From the IMG/VR virus record IMGVR_UViG_3300038466_000043, positions 1 through 21,177 of that record: 21,177 nt of DNA, one strand, 5' to 3'. The notes under the pieces are model-generated. The model saw only the letters and a list, made by a program, of their open reading frames with translations, was not told where the DNA came from and did no database searches. This stretch comes from a virus. How positions within the stretch are numbered: position 1 is the first letter of the stretch; the number at the start of each line of letters is the position of its first letter. Below, one piece after another: positions 13,426 through 19,148 of this stretch. The position numbers and the translations under genes were made by a program.

Positions 13426-13848
13426 TTATTTTGACAACTCGCGTCTAAACCATGCATTACTGCCTATCATCGCATCACGATTGTCAATCCAAAAACGAGA
13501 TTCAGTGACGGCCATTGTGTCGTTTATGATAGCTGCCGCCTTGTCGTACATTGCCGGATTTTTTGTTCTGTCCTCTTTGGCTAGCAATGTGCGCAAGTTG
13601 TCCATGCTGGCATTTGCTTCAGCGCGTATTTTCTCAGCCCAGGCGATTTGTTTCTCAGATCCTGTTAAAGCTAGTAAGTCTTTATTTACTAATACAGCTT
13701 GCTCTTGTTGCTGTTTGCGATAGCACTCTGTGCATAGAGTTGTTTCAAGCCATTCCGCTTTGCGTTGTCTTTCGCCGTGTACATTAGTTCCCACGATGTT
13801 GTGGGTTACTACGTGGCCGCAAATGTGTTTGATTTGGTATTTTGACAT
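13426..13848 (-). CDS. Putative zinc-binding protein of unknown function (140 aa), leftward cargo operon
   Basis: First gene of the leftward pair. The N-terminus has a probable metal site, HICGHVVTH then LCTECY (Cys/His plus CXXC), followed by a charged helical region with TGSEKQIAWAEKIRAEAN and the ending SRFWIDNRDA. Proteins with this LTGSEKQ.AWAE.IR and ..FWIDNR signature are scattered over phages, plasmids and genomic islands without assigned function, as far as I know. ATG 13848 is chosen because CTAAGGAGGCGATC precedes it directly; an upstream in-frame start at 13890 lacks such a site. A strong promoter lies 55-80 bp upstream (13904-13931). AT-rich relative to the phage backbone, so probably expressed from the silent prophage. 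Confidence 0.77.
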   Translation of the reverse strand: MSKYQIKHICGHVVTHNIVGTNVHGERQRKAEWLETTLCTECYRKQQQEQAVLVNKDLLALTGSEKQIAWAEKIRAEANASMDNLRTLLAKEDRTKNPAMYDKAAAIINDTMAVTESRFWIDNRDAMIGSNAWFRRELSK

Positions 13849-13903
13849 GATCGCCTCCTTAGGCTTATCTGAGCGGCCCGGAATAGCCATCTCTTGGTAT
13901 TCT

Positions 13904-13931
13904 ATTGTACCTATTTTTAGGTACTTGTCAA
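13904..13931 (-). promoter_or_regulatory. Strong sigma-70 promoter of the leftward cargo operon
   Basis: Reading leftward, TTGACA (13931-13926, consensus -35) is followed after 16 bp by TACAAT (13909-13904, one mismatch from consensus -10). The predicted transcript starts near 13897 and leads into the 140-aa and 173-aa genes. It is the most consensus-like promoter in the window. Confidence 0.82.
13907..13924. promoter_or_regulatory. Perfect 18-bp palindromic operator inside the cargo promoter
   Basis: GTACCTA (13907-13913) and TAGGTAC (13918-13924) are perfect inverted copies around a TTTT centre. The dyad fills the spacer and overlaps the -10 element, so a bound dimer would block RNA polymerase. 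The HTH protein encoded in the same operon is the obvious candidate ligand (inference). Confidence 0.75.
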
Positions 13932-14015
13932 GTTTTTATTTTAATCCGCATAACACAACGCTCCAGCGCGACGGCGGAAAATCACCGCCGCGCCTGAGCT
14001 AAGCGTTTACAACGC

Positions 14016-14044
14016 AAAAAGGCCGGGTTTCCCCGGCCTTTTTT
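14016..14044. terminator. Bidirectional intrinsic terminator
   Basis: GGCCGGG (14021-14027) pairs with CCCGGCC (14032-14038) around TTTC. Five A residues precede it and six T residues follow, extending the stem and giving a U-run in either direction. It ends the leftward exported-protein gene, whose stop codon lies 7 bp away, and would also stop rightward read-through before the lysis genes. Confidence 0.88.
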
Positions 14045-14050
14045 GTGTGT

Positions 14051-14371
14051 TTATCCGATGTGCGGATCGTCTTTGACATCGTAGCCCGTCAAGCCGTTAT
14101 CCATCCGCTTAGTGATAAAACCCACCGCTTGCGCCGTGCGCATAAGGGCGACGATCTGTCGAGTGCGGAACAGGTTTGCGCGTTTAGCGGCGGTGATGTG
14201 CGGCGTGGCAAGACAGGCCGTCTTATTCATCGATTGGGTTTTGCCGATATCGGCATAGTGTGCGACTGGCGGGCCGGTGCTGGCCGATGCGGTGGGCGCG
14301 TAGAGCATCGCCGCAAACATCGTCACCAGTAGCGCCATAACACAGCGTGCTAGAAATGAGAGTTTTTTCAT
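14051..14371 (-). CDS. Small exported protein of unknown function (106 aa)
   Basis: The N-terminus is a classic Sec signal peptide: MKKLSFLARC, hydrophobic core VMALLVTMFAAMLY, and a probable cleavage after APTASA. The mature part (about 75 residues) is basic with no lipobox and only one Cys; it reads HITAAKRANLFRTRQIVALM and so on. I recognise no family. GAGG lies before ATG 14371 and a bidirectional terminator follows. It lies on the strand opposite to the lysis genes and just before them, so it is a candidate lysogenic-conversion gene acting in the periplasm or envelope, for example in superinfection exclusion. That role is only a suggestion. Confidence 0.7.
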   Translation of the reverse strand: MKKLSFLARCVMALLVTMFAAMLYAPTASASTGPPVAHYADIGKTQSMNKTACLATPHITAAKRANLFRTRQIVALMRTAQAVGFITKRMDNGLTGYDVKDDPHIG

Positions 14372-14387
14372 GTTAACCTCGAATTAA

Positions 14388-14434
14388 GGGTTTGCCGTAA
14401 GGGCGCGGCCATTACACAGCGCCCGGCAAAACCC
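14388..14434. other. Long imperfect hairpin in the divergent lysis/exported-protein spacer
   Basis: GGGTTTGCCG (14388-14397) pairs with CGGCAAAACCC (14424-14434) with one bulged A, and inside it GGGCGC (14401-14406) can pair with GCGCCC (14419-14424; the base at 14424 can serve only one stem). It lacks a T-run on either side. It sits in the 5' leader of the leftward exported-protein gene and upstream of the lysis genes, so it may be a protein-binding dyad or a leader structure. Confidence 0.45.
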
Positions 14435-14480
14435 TGCCCCGCGAAGCCCTTCGCATCCCCCGAATCCACCTGCAACGATA

Positions 14481-14506
14481 GACTGTCTCAAACCCTGGAG
14501 ACAGTC
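14481..14506 (+). promoter_or_regulatory. Shine-Dalgarno-sequestering hairpin of the endolysin gene
   Basis: GACTGTCTC (14481-14489) and GAGACAGTC (14498-14506) form a perfect 9-bp stem with loop AAACCCTG. The only ribosome-binding sequence (GGAG, 14497-14500) lies in the right arm, and the ATG (14507) follows immediately. A message containing both arms should translate poorly. A -10-like TAGACT (14479-14484) would start transcription near 14491, in the loop, producing a message without the left arm. Confidence 0.75.
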
Positions 14507-15049
14507 ATGCTTACCTGTTCCGATACCGGAATCAATTTAATCAAAACCCACGAGGGCGTAAGGCTCACAGCATACCTATGCCCCGCCAACCGCTTGACCA
14601 TCGGTTACGGCCACGTGCTGTTGCCCAAGTGGGATTACGGTTTGTTCAGGCGTATCAGCGCCGCCGAATTGGCCCGACTGGTGGCGGAATGCCAAGCCCG
14701 CCGCGTCGTTACGCACGAAGCGCAAGTGGTGCTGAAGATTCGCCAGGATCAAGCCGATGCCTTGCTGGCCAAGGATGTGCAACAGATAAGCCATTTCCTG
14801 AATTCCGTCTTGCCGCCGCTGAATCAACACCAGTTCGACGCGCTGGTGTCGTTTGTGTTCAACATCGGCCAGGGCCAGTTCGCCACCTCAACCTTGCGCA
14901 AAAAGCTGCAATTCGGCGATATGGCCGGCGCCGCCAAGGAGTTCGACCGTTGGGTAAAAGCCACCGATAAACAAGGCGAAAAAGTCACCCTGCCCGGTTT
15001 AGTCACCCGCCGCGCCGCCGAGCGCGCGTTATTTGAACAAGAGGCTTAA
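14507..15049 (+). CDS. GH24 phage endolysin (lysozyme)
   Basis: 180 residues of the T4/P22-type lysozyme family, cleaving the N-acetylmuramic acid to N-acetylglucosamine bond of peptidoglycan. The catalytic pattern E-8aa-D/C-5aa-T is present as E16, C25 and T31 (HEGVRLTAY, LCPANRLTIGYGH). QHQFDALVSFVFNIG and the ending LVTRRAAERALF are family hallmarks. There is no signal peptide or signal-anchor segment, so release to the periplasm should depend on the holin-like protein encoded downstream. It is the first gene of the lysis cassette and its ribosome-binding site is buried in a perfect hairpin. Confidence 0.93.
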   Translation: MLTCSDTGINLIKTHEGVRLTAYLCPANRLTIGYGHVLLPKWDYGLFRRISAAELARLVAECQARRVVTHEAQVVLKIRQDQADALLAKDVQQISHFLNSVLPPLNQHQFDALVSFVFNIGQGQFATSTLRKKLQFGDMAGAAKEFDRWVKATDKQGEKVTLPGLVTRRAAERALFEQEA

Positions 15050-15052
15050 CCC

Positions 15053-15307
15053 ATGACATTACAACAACTCATTTTGATGTATGCCGACCAAAAGAGCGCT
15101 TATGAACGGGATATCAATACCGTGCGGACGCGGATGGCGGCGGACGAGACCACTAGCACTCTGTTAGCGCTGGAAATTAGGCGATTAAGTAGTCTGTTAG
15201 ACGGAATCACTTATTACCACCGCCAAATGCAAGATGCTTTATTGGCGCTGATGACCAGCGGCATTAGCCACCGGGCGTTTTTGAAATTCGTGCGGAGCCT
15301 GCCATGA
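15053..15307 (+). CDS. Hypothetical protein in lysis cassette (84 aa)
   Basis: Helical, probably coiled-coil protein (LQQLILMYADQKSAYERDIN, STLLALEIRRLSSLLDGITY) without a membrane segment or signal. It starts three bases after the endolysin stop and overlaps the holin-like start (ATGA). Its place inside the cassette suggests a lysis accessory or regulator, but no family is recognised. Confidence 0.68.
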   Translation: MTLQQLILMYADQKSAYERDINTVRTRMAADETTSTLLALEIRRLSSLLDGITYYHRQMQDALLALMTSGISHRAFLKFVRSLP

Positions 15308-15519
15308 GCGAAACCAAGCACATAAGCCAAAGCCGAACCCTGTGGTTCAACCTGGCCATGGCCGCCTTTGCGGTGCTGGTCGATCACGTGGGGTTGCTAA
15401 GAGGCTACATGTCGGATGGCGGCTATCTGACGCTGATGATGTTTGTCAGTGCGGCAAACGTGTATCTGCGTAGCATCACCACAACCCCTATCACCTTTAA
15501 AAAGCAGAGTGATTTATGA
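15304..15519 (+). CDS. Holin-like small membrane protein
   Basis: 71 residues with a polar N-terminus, a first hydrophobic segment (LWFNLAMAAFAVLVDHVGLL), a turn (RGYMSDGG), a second segment (YLTLMMFVSAANVYLR) and a polar C-terminus with lysines. This two-helix layout and the opening SRTLWFN resemble small phage holins that follow the pattern K..W.N......L. Holins form inner-membrane lesions at a set time and let the endolysin reach the cell wall. It lies between endolysin and spanin genes, which supports the call. The membrane topology has not been tested here. Confidence 0.72.
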   Translation: MSETKHISQSRTLWFNLAMAAFAVLVDHVGLLRGYMSDGGYLTLMMFVSAANVYLRSITTTPITFKKQSDL

Positions 15520-15860
15520 GTGCCTATTTAGTCATGCTTGGCTTGATTGCCGTGCTGTTTTTGCTGAATGTGATTTTGAGTTATCGCAACCGCATCGAGC
15601 AGGCCAAGCACAAAGCCGAAATTCAGAAAACCGTATTGGAAGCTGTAACGGCAACAGCGCAACACCGTCGCAGGCTGGACGACGACCTGGCCATAGTCGA
15701 GGAGAAACACCGTGTCGAAACCACGTTTGAGCGTAGCCATTTGGCTGATCGTACCGATTTTAATGACGACTGGGACGGGTTGCCAAACCACGCCTCCGGT
15801 TATGTTGCCCCAAATAGTGGCGCTACCGCGGCCGGCCCGGCCAGTGTTGCCGACGATTAA
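15516..15860 (+). CDS. Rz-like i-spanin
   Basis: 114 residues: an N-terminal membrane anchor (AYLVMLGLIAVLFLLNVILS) followed by a charged, probably coiled-coil periplasmic region (RNRIEQAKHKAEIQKTVLEA, HRRRLDDDLAIVEEKHR) and a low-complexity tail. The o-spanin gene starts inside it in another frame, the classic Rz/Rz1 arrangement. The pair is thought to fuse inner and outer membranes in the last step of lysis. ATG 15516 overlaps the holin-like stop (ATGA). Confidence 0.8.
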   Translation: MSAYLVMLGLIAVLFLLNVILSYRNRIEQAKHKAEIQKTVLEAVTATAQHRRRLDDDLAIVEEKHRVETTFERSHLADRTDFNDDWDGLPNHASGYVAPNSGATAAGPASVADD

Positions 15861-15990
15861 GCCCGATGAGTTGCAATGCCTTAGCGACGACGCCTATTCC
15901 AGGCTTGCCGAGCGCAACAGGCTGCAGCGGCAATATGCCGAAAAATTGGAAACCATCATTCAATCGACACATGCACAAGGACAGCAATGA
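15712..15990 (+). CDS. Rz1-like o-spanin lipoprotein (overlapping reading frame)
   Basis: 92 residues starting at GTG 15712 inside the i-spanin gene, with GAGGAG eight bases upstream. A signal peptide (LSVAIWLIVPILMTTGTGC) ends at C24, the likely lipid-modified cysteine; its -3 residue is Gly, which is unusual for a lipobox. A proline-rich stretch follows (PPVMLPQIVALPRPARPVLP), as in Rz1, then a helical end. 149 bases are shared with the i-spanin gene and the rest runs beyond it, so this is the overlapping rather than nested architecture. The stop overlaps the next start (ATGA). Confidence 0.82.
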   Translation: MSKPRLSVAIWLIVPILMTTGTGCQTTPPVMLPQIVALPRPARPVLPTIKPDELQCLSDDAYSRLAERNRLQRQYAEKLETIIQSTHAQGQQ

Positions 15991-16199
15991 GCGATGAAAT
16001 AGACCGCGCCAACGATACTGCGGAATTCAATCTGCAAGTGGCGCTGGCAAAGCACAAGCAGCAAACCGGCAAGACCAGTCTGGAGTTTTGCGACTTTTGC
16101 GGCGTCCCGATCCCGGAAGCGCGGCGTCTGGCCGTGCCGGGGGTGGATCTGTGCGTGGATTGCCAAAGCGATGAAGAGCGCAGGGAGAAATACCGGTGA
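15987..16199 (+). CDS. TraR/DksA-type zinc finger protein
   Basis: 70 residues with the C4 zinc finger C-X2-C-X17-C-X2-C: LEFCDFCGVPIPEARRLAVP then GVDLCVDCQ. This is the short TraR class, which binds in the secondary channel of RNA polymerase and changes transcription without ppGpp. Many Mu-like and P2-like phages carry one near the start of the late genes. The N-terminal helix with acidic residues (SDEIDRANDTAEF) is typical. AAGGACAGCA precedes ATG 15987. Confidence 0.88.
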   Translation: MSDEIDRANDTAEFNLQVALAKHKQQTGKTSLEFCDFCGVPIPEARRLAVPGVDLCVDCQSDEERREKYR

Positions 16200-16552
16200 G
16201 CGTGGAAGAAGCCAAGCTGACGTTTGACGTGATCCAGACGTTGATGATTGCCGTGATTGGCATCATGAACTACCTGAACAACCGCCAGCGGGTGACCAAT
16301 GCCACCATCAATGCACTGAAAGACAGTGTCGACGCCCGGCTGGATAGCCAATTCGAGCGGTTGACACGGCTGGAGCAAGACGTAAAGCACGCCCCAAACC
16401 ATACCGATCTGGCCGAGATTTACCGGGAAATGCGCAACATGACGGCGGCCATATCCAGCGTCAACGCCGCCATTTCCGGGCAGGCGGCCGCGCTGAAAGC
16501 GCTGAATGATCAATTGATATTCATGAGCCAACTGGGCAAGGGTGATCGATGA
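16196..16552 (+). CDS. DUF2730-like Mu-type phage protein
   Basis: 118 residues: an N-terminal hydrophobic segment (FDVIQTLMIAVIGIMNYLNN) followed by a long helical region (RLDSQFERLTRLEQDVKHAP, LAEIYREMRNMTAAISSVNA). This layout, with ..I...L..LE..V...P....I..I and a Q..ALK.LN..LLFL end, agrees with DUF2730 proteins that sit between the lysis and gp27 genes of Mu-like phages. Role unknown. GTG 16196 overlaps the previous stop. Confidence 0.68.
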   Translation: MSVEEAKLTFDVIQTLMIAVIGIMNYLNNRQRVTNATINALKDSVDARLDSQFERLTRLEQDVKHAPNHTDLAEIYREMRNMTAAISSVNAAISGQAAALKALNDQLIFMSQLGKGDR

Positions 16553-16863
16553 GTGTGCATGCGGCCACGTTAATGCTGCATTTTCGCGGCTACCCGGACG
16601 GCGTCGATGTTGAAAAGCCGCTGTATCAAATGCGCGAAAAATACCTGTATCACTGCATTGCACTGATCAATGACGAAGGCGAAGCGCGTTTGGAAGGGTT
16701 TGAGGGCGTGCAGTGCCTACCGGAAGGAACAAAGCTCAACCAATTTAAGCAGATTTTAAAACAGTGCGGTCGGCATGGTGCGCGTTTAGTGACGTACCGG
16801 CACAACGGCATTGCACACAGTCATAACCTGGAGAGGCGAGGATGGACTACAACACACACGTGA
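16549..16863 (+). CDS. Hypothetical phage protein (104 aa)
   Basis: No family recognised. It has a beta-like start (AATLMLHFRGYPDGVDVEKP), a helical middle (GTKLNQFKQILKQCGRHGAR) and a His-rich end (YRHNGIAHSHNLERRG). The start overlaps the previous stop (ATGA), and the 3' end overlaps the next gene by 22 bases. Operon position is the main support. Confidence 0.62.
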   Translation: MSVHAATLMLHFRGYPDGVDVEKPLYQMREKYLYHCIALINDEGEARLEGFEGVQCLPEGTKLNQFKQILKQCGRHGARLVTYRHNGIAHSHNLERRGWTTTHT

Positions 16864-17135
16864 CCGCCCGCCGGCGGCTTTCTATTTTAGAGATTTTGAG
16901 CAGCATCCCTACCGTAACGATGCACGAAGTGGATATGAAGCGCACCCTGGTAGATGCCAGGCAAGGCGTGGATACCGAAACCCTGCGCGACGATTTACGC
17001 TGGCTGCATGACCGCAACCTGATCCACACCACCCAGCCAGGCGGCGTTTGGTTTGCCACATTAGCCCGGCGCGGCGACGATGCCAGACAAGGGCTAATTG
17101 TGGAAGACGGTGTGGCTAGGCCGGAGCTGAAATAA
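16842..17135 (+). CDS. VpaChn25_0724-type winged-helix phage protein
   Basis: 97 residues with the pattern MDYNTHVTARRRLSILEILS, a short loop, LRDDLRWLHDRNLIHTTQPG and VWFATLARRGDDARQGLIVE, ending in GVARPELK. It matches the small winged-helix proteins annotated as VpaChn25_0724 family in Mu-like phages, placed directly before the gp27 gene (Mu gp26 position). Function is unknown; DNA binding in packaging or late regulation is possible. GGAGAGGCGAGG lies before ATG 16842, and the stop overlaps the next start (TAATG). Confidence 0.8.
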   Translation: MDYNTHVTARRRLSILEILSSIPTVTMHEVDMKRTLVDARQGVDTETLRDDLRWLHDRNLIHTTQPGGVWFATLARRGDDARQGLIVEDGVARPELK

Positions 17136-17704
17136 TGCCACCCCGCAGCCCGCTAGACACCCTGCCGGAATCGGTCCTGACCGAACTCAACCAGCGCCTG
17201 ATCGCCAATGGCTTCAGCGGCTATGTCGGTCTGGCGGAATGGTTGACCGAACAAGGCTACCAAATCCGTAAATCCGCCGTGCACCGCCACGGTTCCGCCC
17301 TGCAAGCGAGTATGGAGAAATCCATCAACCGGGTGCGGGAGCGGATGGAGATTGCCAAGGCGCTAAAAGGCGCGAGCGACGAAGATAAGGCCGCACTGAT
17401 GGAAGCCAACGAGATGGTGGCGATGGATCAAATCATGGACATGTTCGAAGATGTTGGCGGCTGGGATGAGGCGGACCGGGTGAAAGCCGTGCCCAAGCTA
17501 GTGCGGGCCATCGCCGACCTCAACCGCTCCGCCATCACCAGCGCCAAATGGAAAAAGGAATTCGAAGAAGCCTTGCACGCAGCTCGGCTTGACGTGCTTA
17601 AGAAAATGGCCGAATTCATTAGGCAGCATTATCCCGAGTTCCGCGAGCCGTTTGCCAAGATCATTACGCCGTTCGCCGAATGGTTGACTAATGCTAAATC
17701 CTAA
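17135..17704 (+). CDS. DUF3486 family protein (Mu gp27-like, probable small terminase)
   Basis: 189 residues matching the Mu gp27/DUF3486 family. Landmarks are SPLDTLPESVLTELNQRLIA, GLAEWLTEQGYQIRKSAVHR (an HTH-like segment that suggests DNA recognition) and the following S.L......R...A.AL......D.D.......M......D, with RAIADLNRSAITSAKWKKEF late in the chain. Position immediately before the large terminase supports the small-terminase role proposed for this family. The 3' end overlaps the terminase gene by 14 bases. Confidence 0.88.
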   Translation: MPPRSPLDTLPESVLTELNQRLIANGFSGYVGLAEWLTEQGYQIRKSAVHRHGSALQASMEKSINRVRERMEIAKALKGASDEDKAALMEANEMVAMDQIMDMFEDVGGWDEADRVKAVPKLVRAIADLNRSAITSAKWKKEFEEALHAARLDVLKKMAEFIRQHYPEFREPFAKIITPFAEWLTNAKS

Positions 17705-19148
17705 AAAAACGCGCGAATTTTTAGGCGATGTCTCAGACCTGGCAGAAGAGGTTGCCCGCGAGGTGGCCGGCGAAGAGTCCACGCAAGCCCTAGATTTTCG
17801 CGACTGGTGTCATGAGGCAAGCCCGGAGTTTCGATGGGACTGGCCGCACTTGGCCTACATTCGCGCCAGACTTGAGCCTATTACCGAAATGCTTGAGCAA
17901 TCCCTGAAAGGGGTTGTATCCGAGCACAAGCCCCGGCATCTAATGCTGTCGGTGCCGCCCCGCCACGGTAAATCCGAACAGGTTACAGTGCGTTATCCCG
18001 CCTATTTGATGGAGCGCTTTCCAACGCTACGCACCATCGTTGGCGCATACAACGCGGCATTGGCCCTGAAATTTAGCCGCAAAACCCGCCGCATTGCCGC
18101 CCAACGGATGGCATTATCCAAGGACGCCAATACTACCGGCGAATGGGAGACAACAGAAGGCGGCGGCTTGCGCGCAGTCGGTGCCGGTGGCGGTGTCACC
18201 GGTCACGGTGCCAACCTGATCATCATCGACGACCCGGTAAAATCCCGCGAGGAAGCGGAGTCTGAAACCTACCGCGAGAAGATTTGGGACTGGTTTACCG
18301 ACGACATCTTTACCCGGCTGGAGCCGGGTGGCGTGATGATCATCATCATGACGCGCTGGCATGAAGATGATCTGGTAGGCCGCATTCAGAAAAGCGACTT
18401 TGCCGACGACTTCGAGGTTGTCAATCTGGCCGCCGAAGCCGAATACGGTGATCCGCTTGGCCGTCCTGTCGGTGCCGCCTTGTGTCCGGATCGATTCAAC
18501 GAAACCGCCCTGGCCAAGCTGCGCACGATCCTGGGCCGTAGTTATTACTCGCTATACCAAGGCCGGCCGGCGGCGGTGGACGGCGACATCATCAATATCA
18601 CCTGGTTTAAACGCTACCGGTATAAACCGGCATTTCAGCGCATCGTACAAAGCTGGGATACGGCGCAAAAAGCCGCCAAAAAGAACGATTACAACGTCTG
18701 CACCACCTGGGGCGAGAGCGCAGAAGGCGACAGTTATTTGCTGGATGTTTACCGCGAAAAGCTGGAGTACCCAAAGCTCAAACGCGCGGTTATCGAGATG
18801 AAGAAGCGCTGGGCACCGAGCGCGATATTGATCGAAGACAAGGGCCACGGCACCGCGCTGGGCCAGGAACTGAAACAGTTACCCGGCTATAGCGTGATCA
18901 TGATCGAGCCGGAAGGCGACAAAGTGACCCGGATGAGCGTCGAATCGTCGGCGCTGGAATCGGGCCGCGTCTGGGTGCCGGAGGAGAACATGGTGCCCTG
19001 GCTGGCCGAGTTTGAAAACGAATGTACCAATTTCCCCGCCGTCAAACACGACGACCAGGTCGACTCGATGAGTCAATACCTATTCTGGAACCGTAACCCT
19101 AACAAGAAAAAAGCGGATTACCGCAGCTGGAGCTTGCCATGGCTATAG
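17691..19148 (+). CDS. Terminase large subunit
   Basis: 485 residues. The ATPase half has a Walker A-like loop PPRHGKS (P89-S95) and Walker B LIIIDDP (acidic D180, D181), with MTRWHEDDLVGRI as the coupling region. The nuclease half shows SWDTAQK (D323), ILIEDKGHGTALGQEL and HDDQVDSMSQYLF (D454, D455, D458), the usual acidic metal ligands. It is the TIGR01630-type terminase C-terminus rather than the Mu gp28 type. The protein cuts DNA and pumps it into the procapsid. Mu-like phages package headful from the integrated element; whether this terminase does so is not shown. No strong Shine-Dalgarno; it overlaps the gp27-like gene by 14 bases and the portal gene by 10. Confidence 0.92.
   Translation: MLNPKKTREFLGDVSDLAEEVAREVAGEESTQALDFRDWCHEASPEFRWDWPHLAYIRARLEPITEMLEQSLKGVVSEHKPRHLMLSVPPRHGKSEQVTVRYPAYLMERFPTLRTIVGAYNAALALKFSRKTRRIAAQRMALSKDANTTGEWETTEGGGLRAVGAGGGVTGHGANLIIIDDPVKSREEAESETYREKIWDWFTDDIFTRLEPGGVMIIIMTRWHEDDLVGRIQKSDFADDFEVVNLAAEAEYGDPLGRPVGAALCPDRFNETALAKLRTILGRSYYSLYQGRPAAVDGDIINITWFKRYRYKPAFQRIVQSWDTAQKAAKKNDYNVCTTWGESAEGDSYLLDVYREKLEYPKLKRAVIEMKKRWAPSAILIEDKGHGTALGQELKQLPGYSVIMIEPEGDKVTRMSVESSALESGRVWVPEENMVPWLAEFENECTNFPAVKHDDQVDSMSQYLFWNRNPNKKKADYRSWSLPWL

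Noticed and set aside
13969-13993. CGGCGG/CCGCCG hairpin as a second terminator or recombination site
   Set aside because: The stem is only 6 bp with a 7-nt loop and no T-run; GC-rich chance pairing is likely.
15956-16663. Minus-strand frame of 235 aa
   Set aside because: It lies opposite the TraR-like and DUF2730-like genes, both well supported; no start signal or motif.
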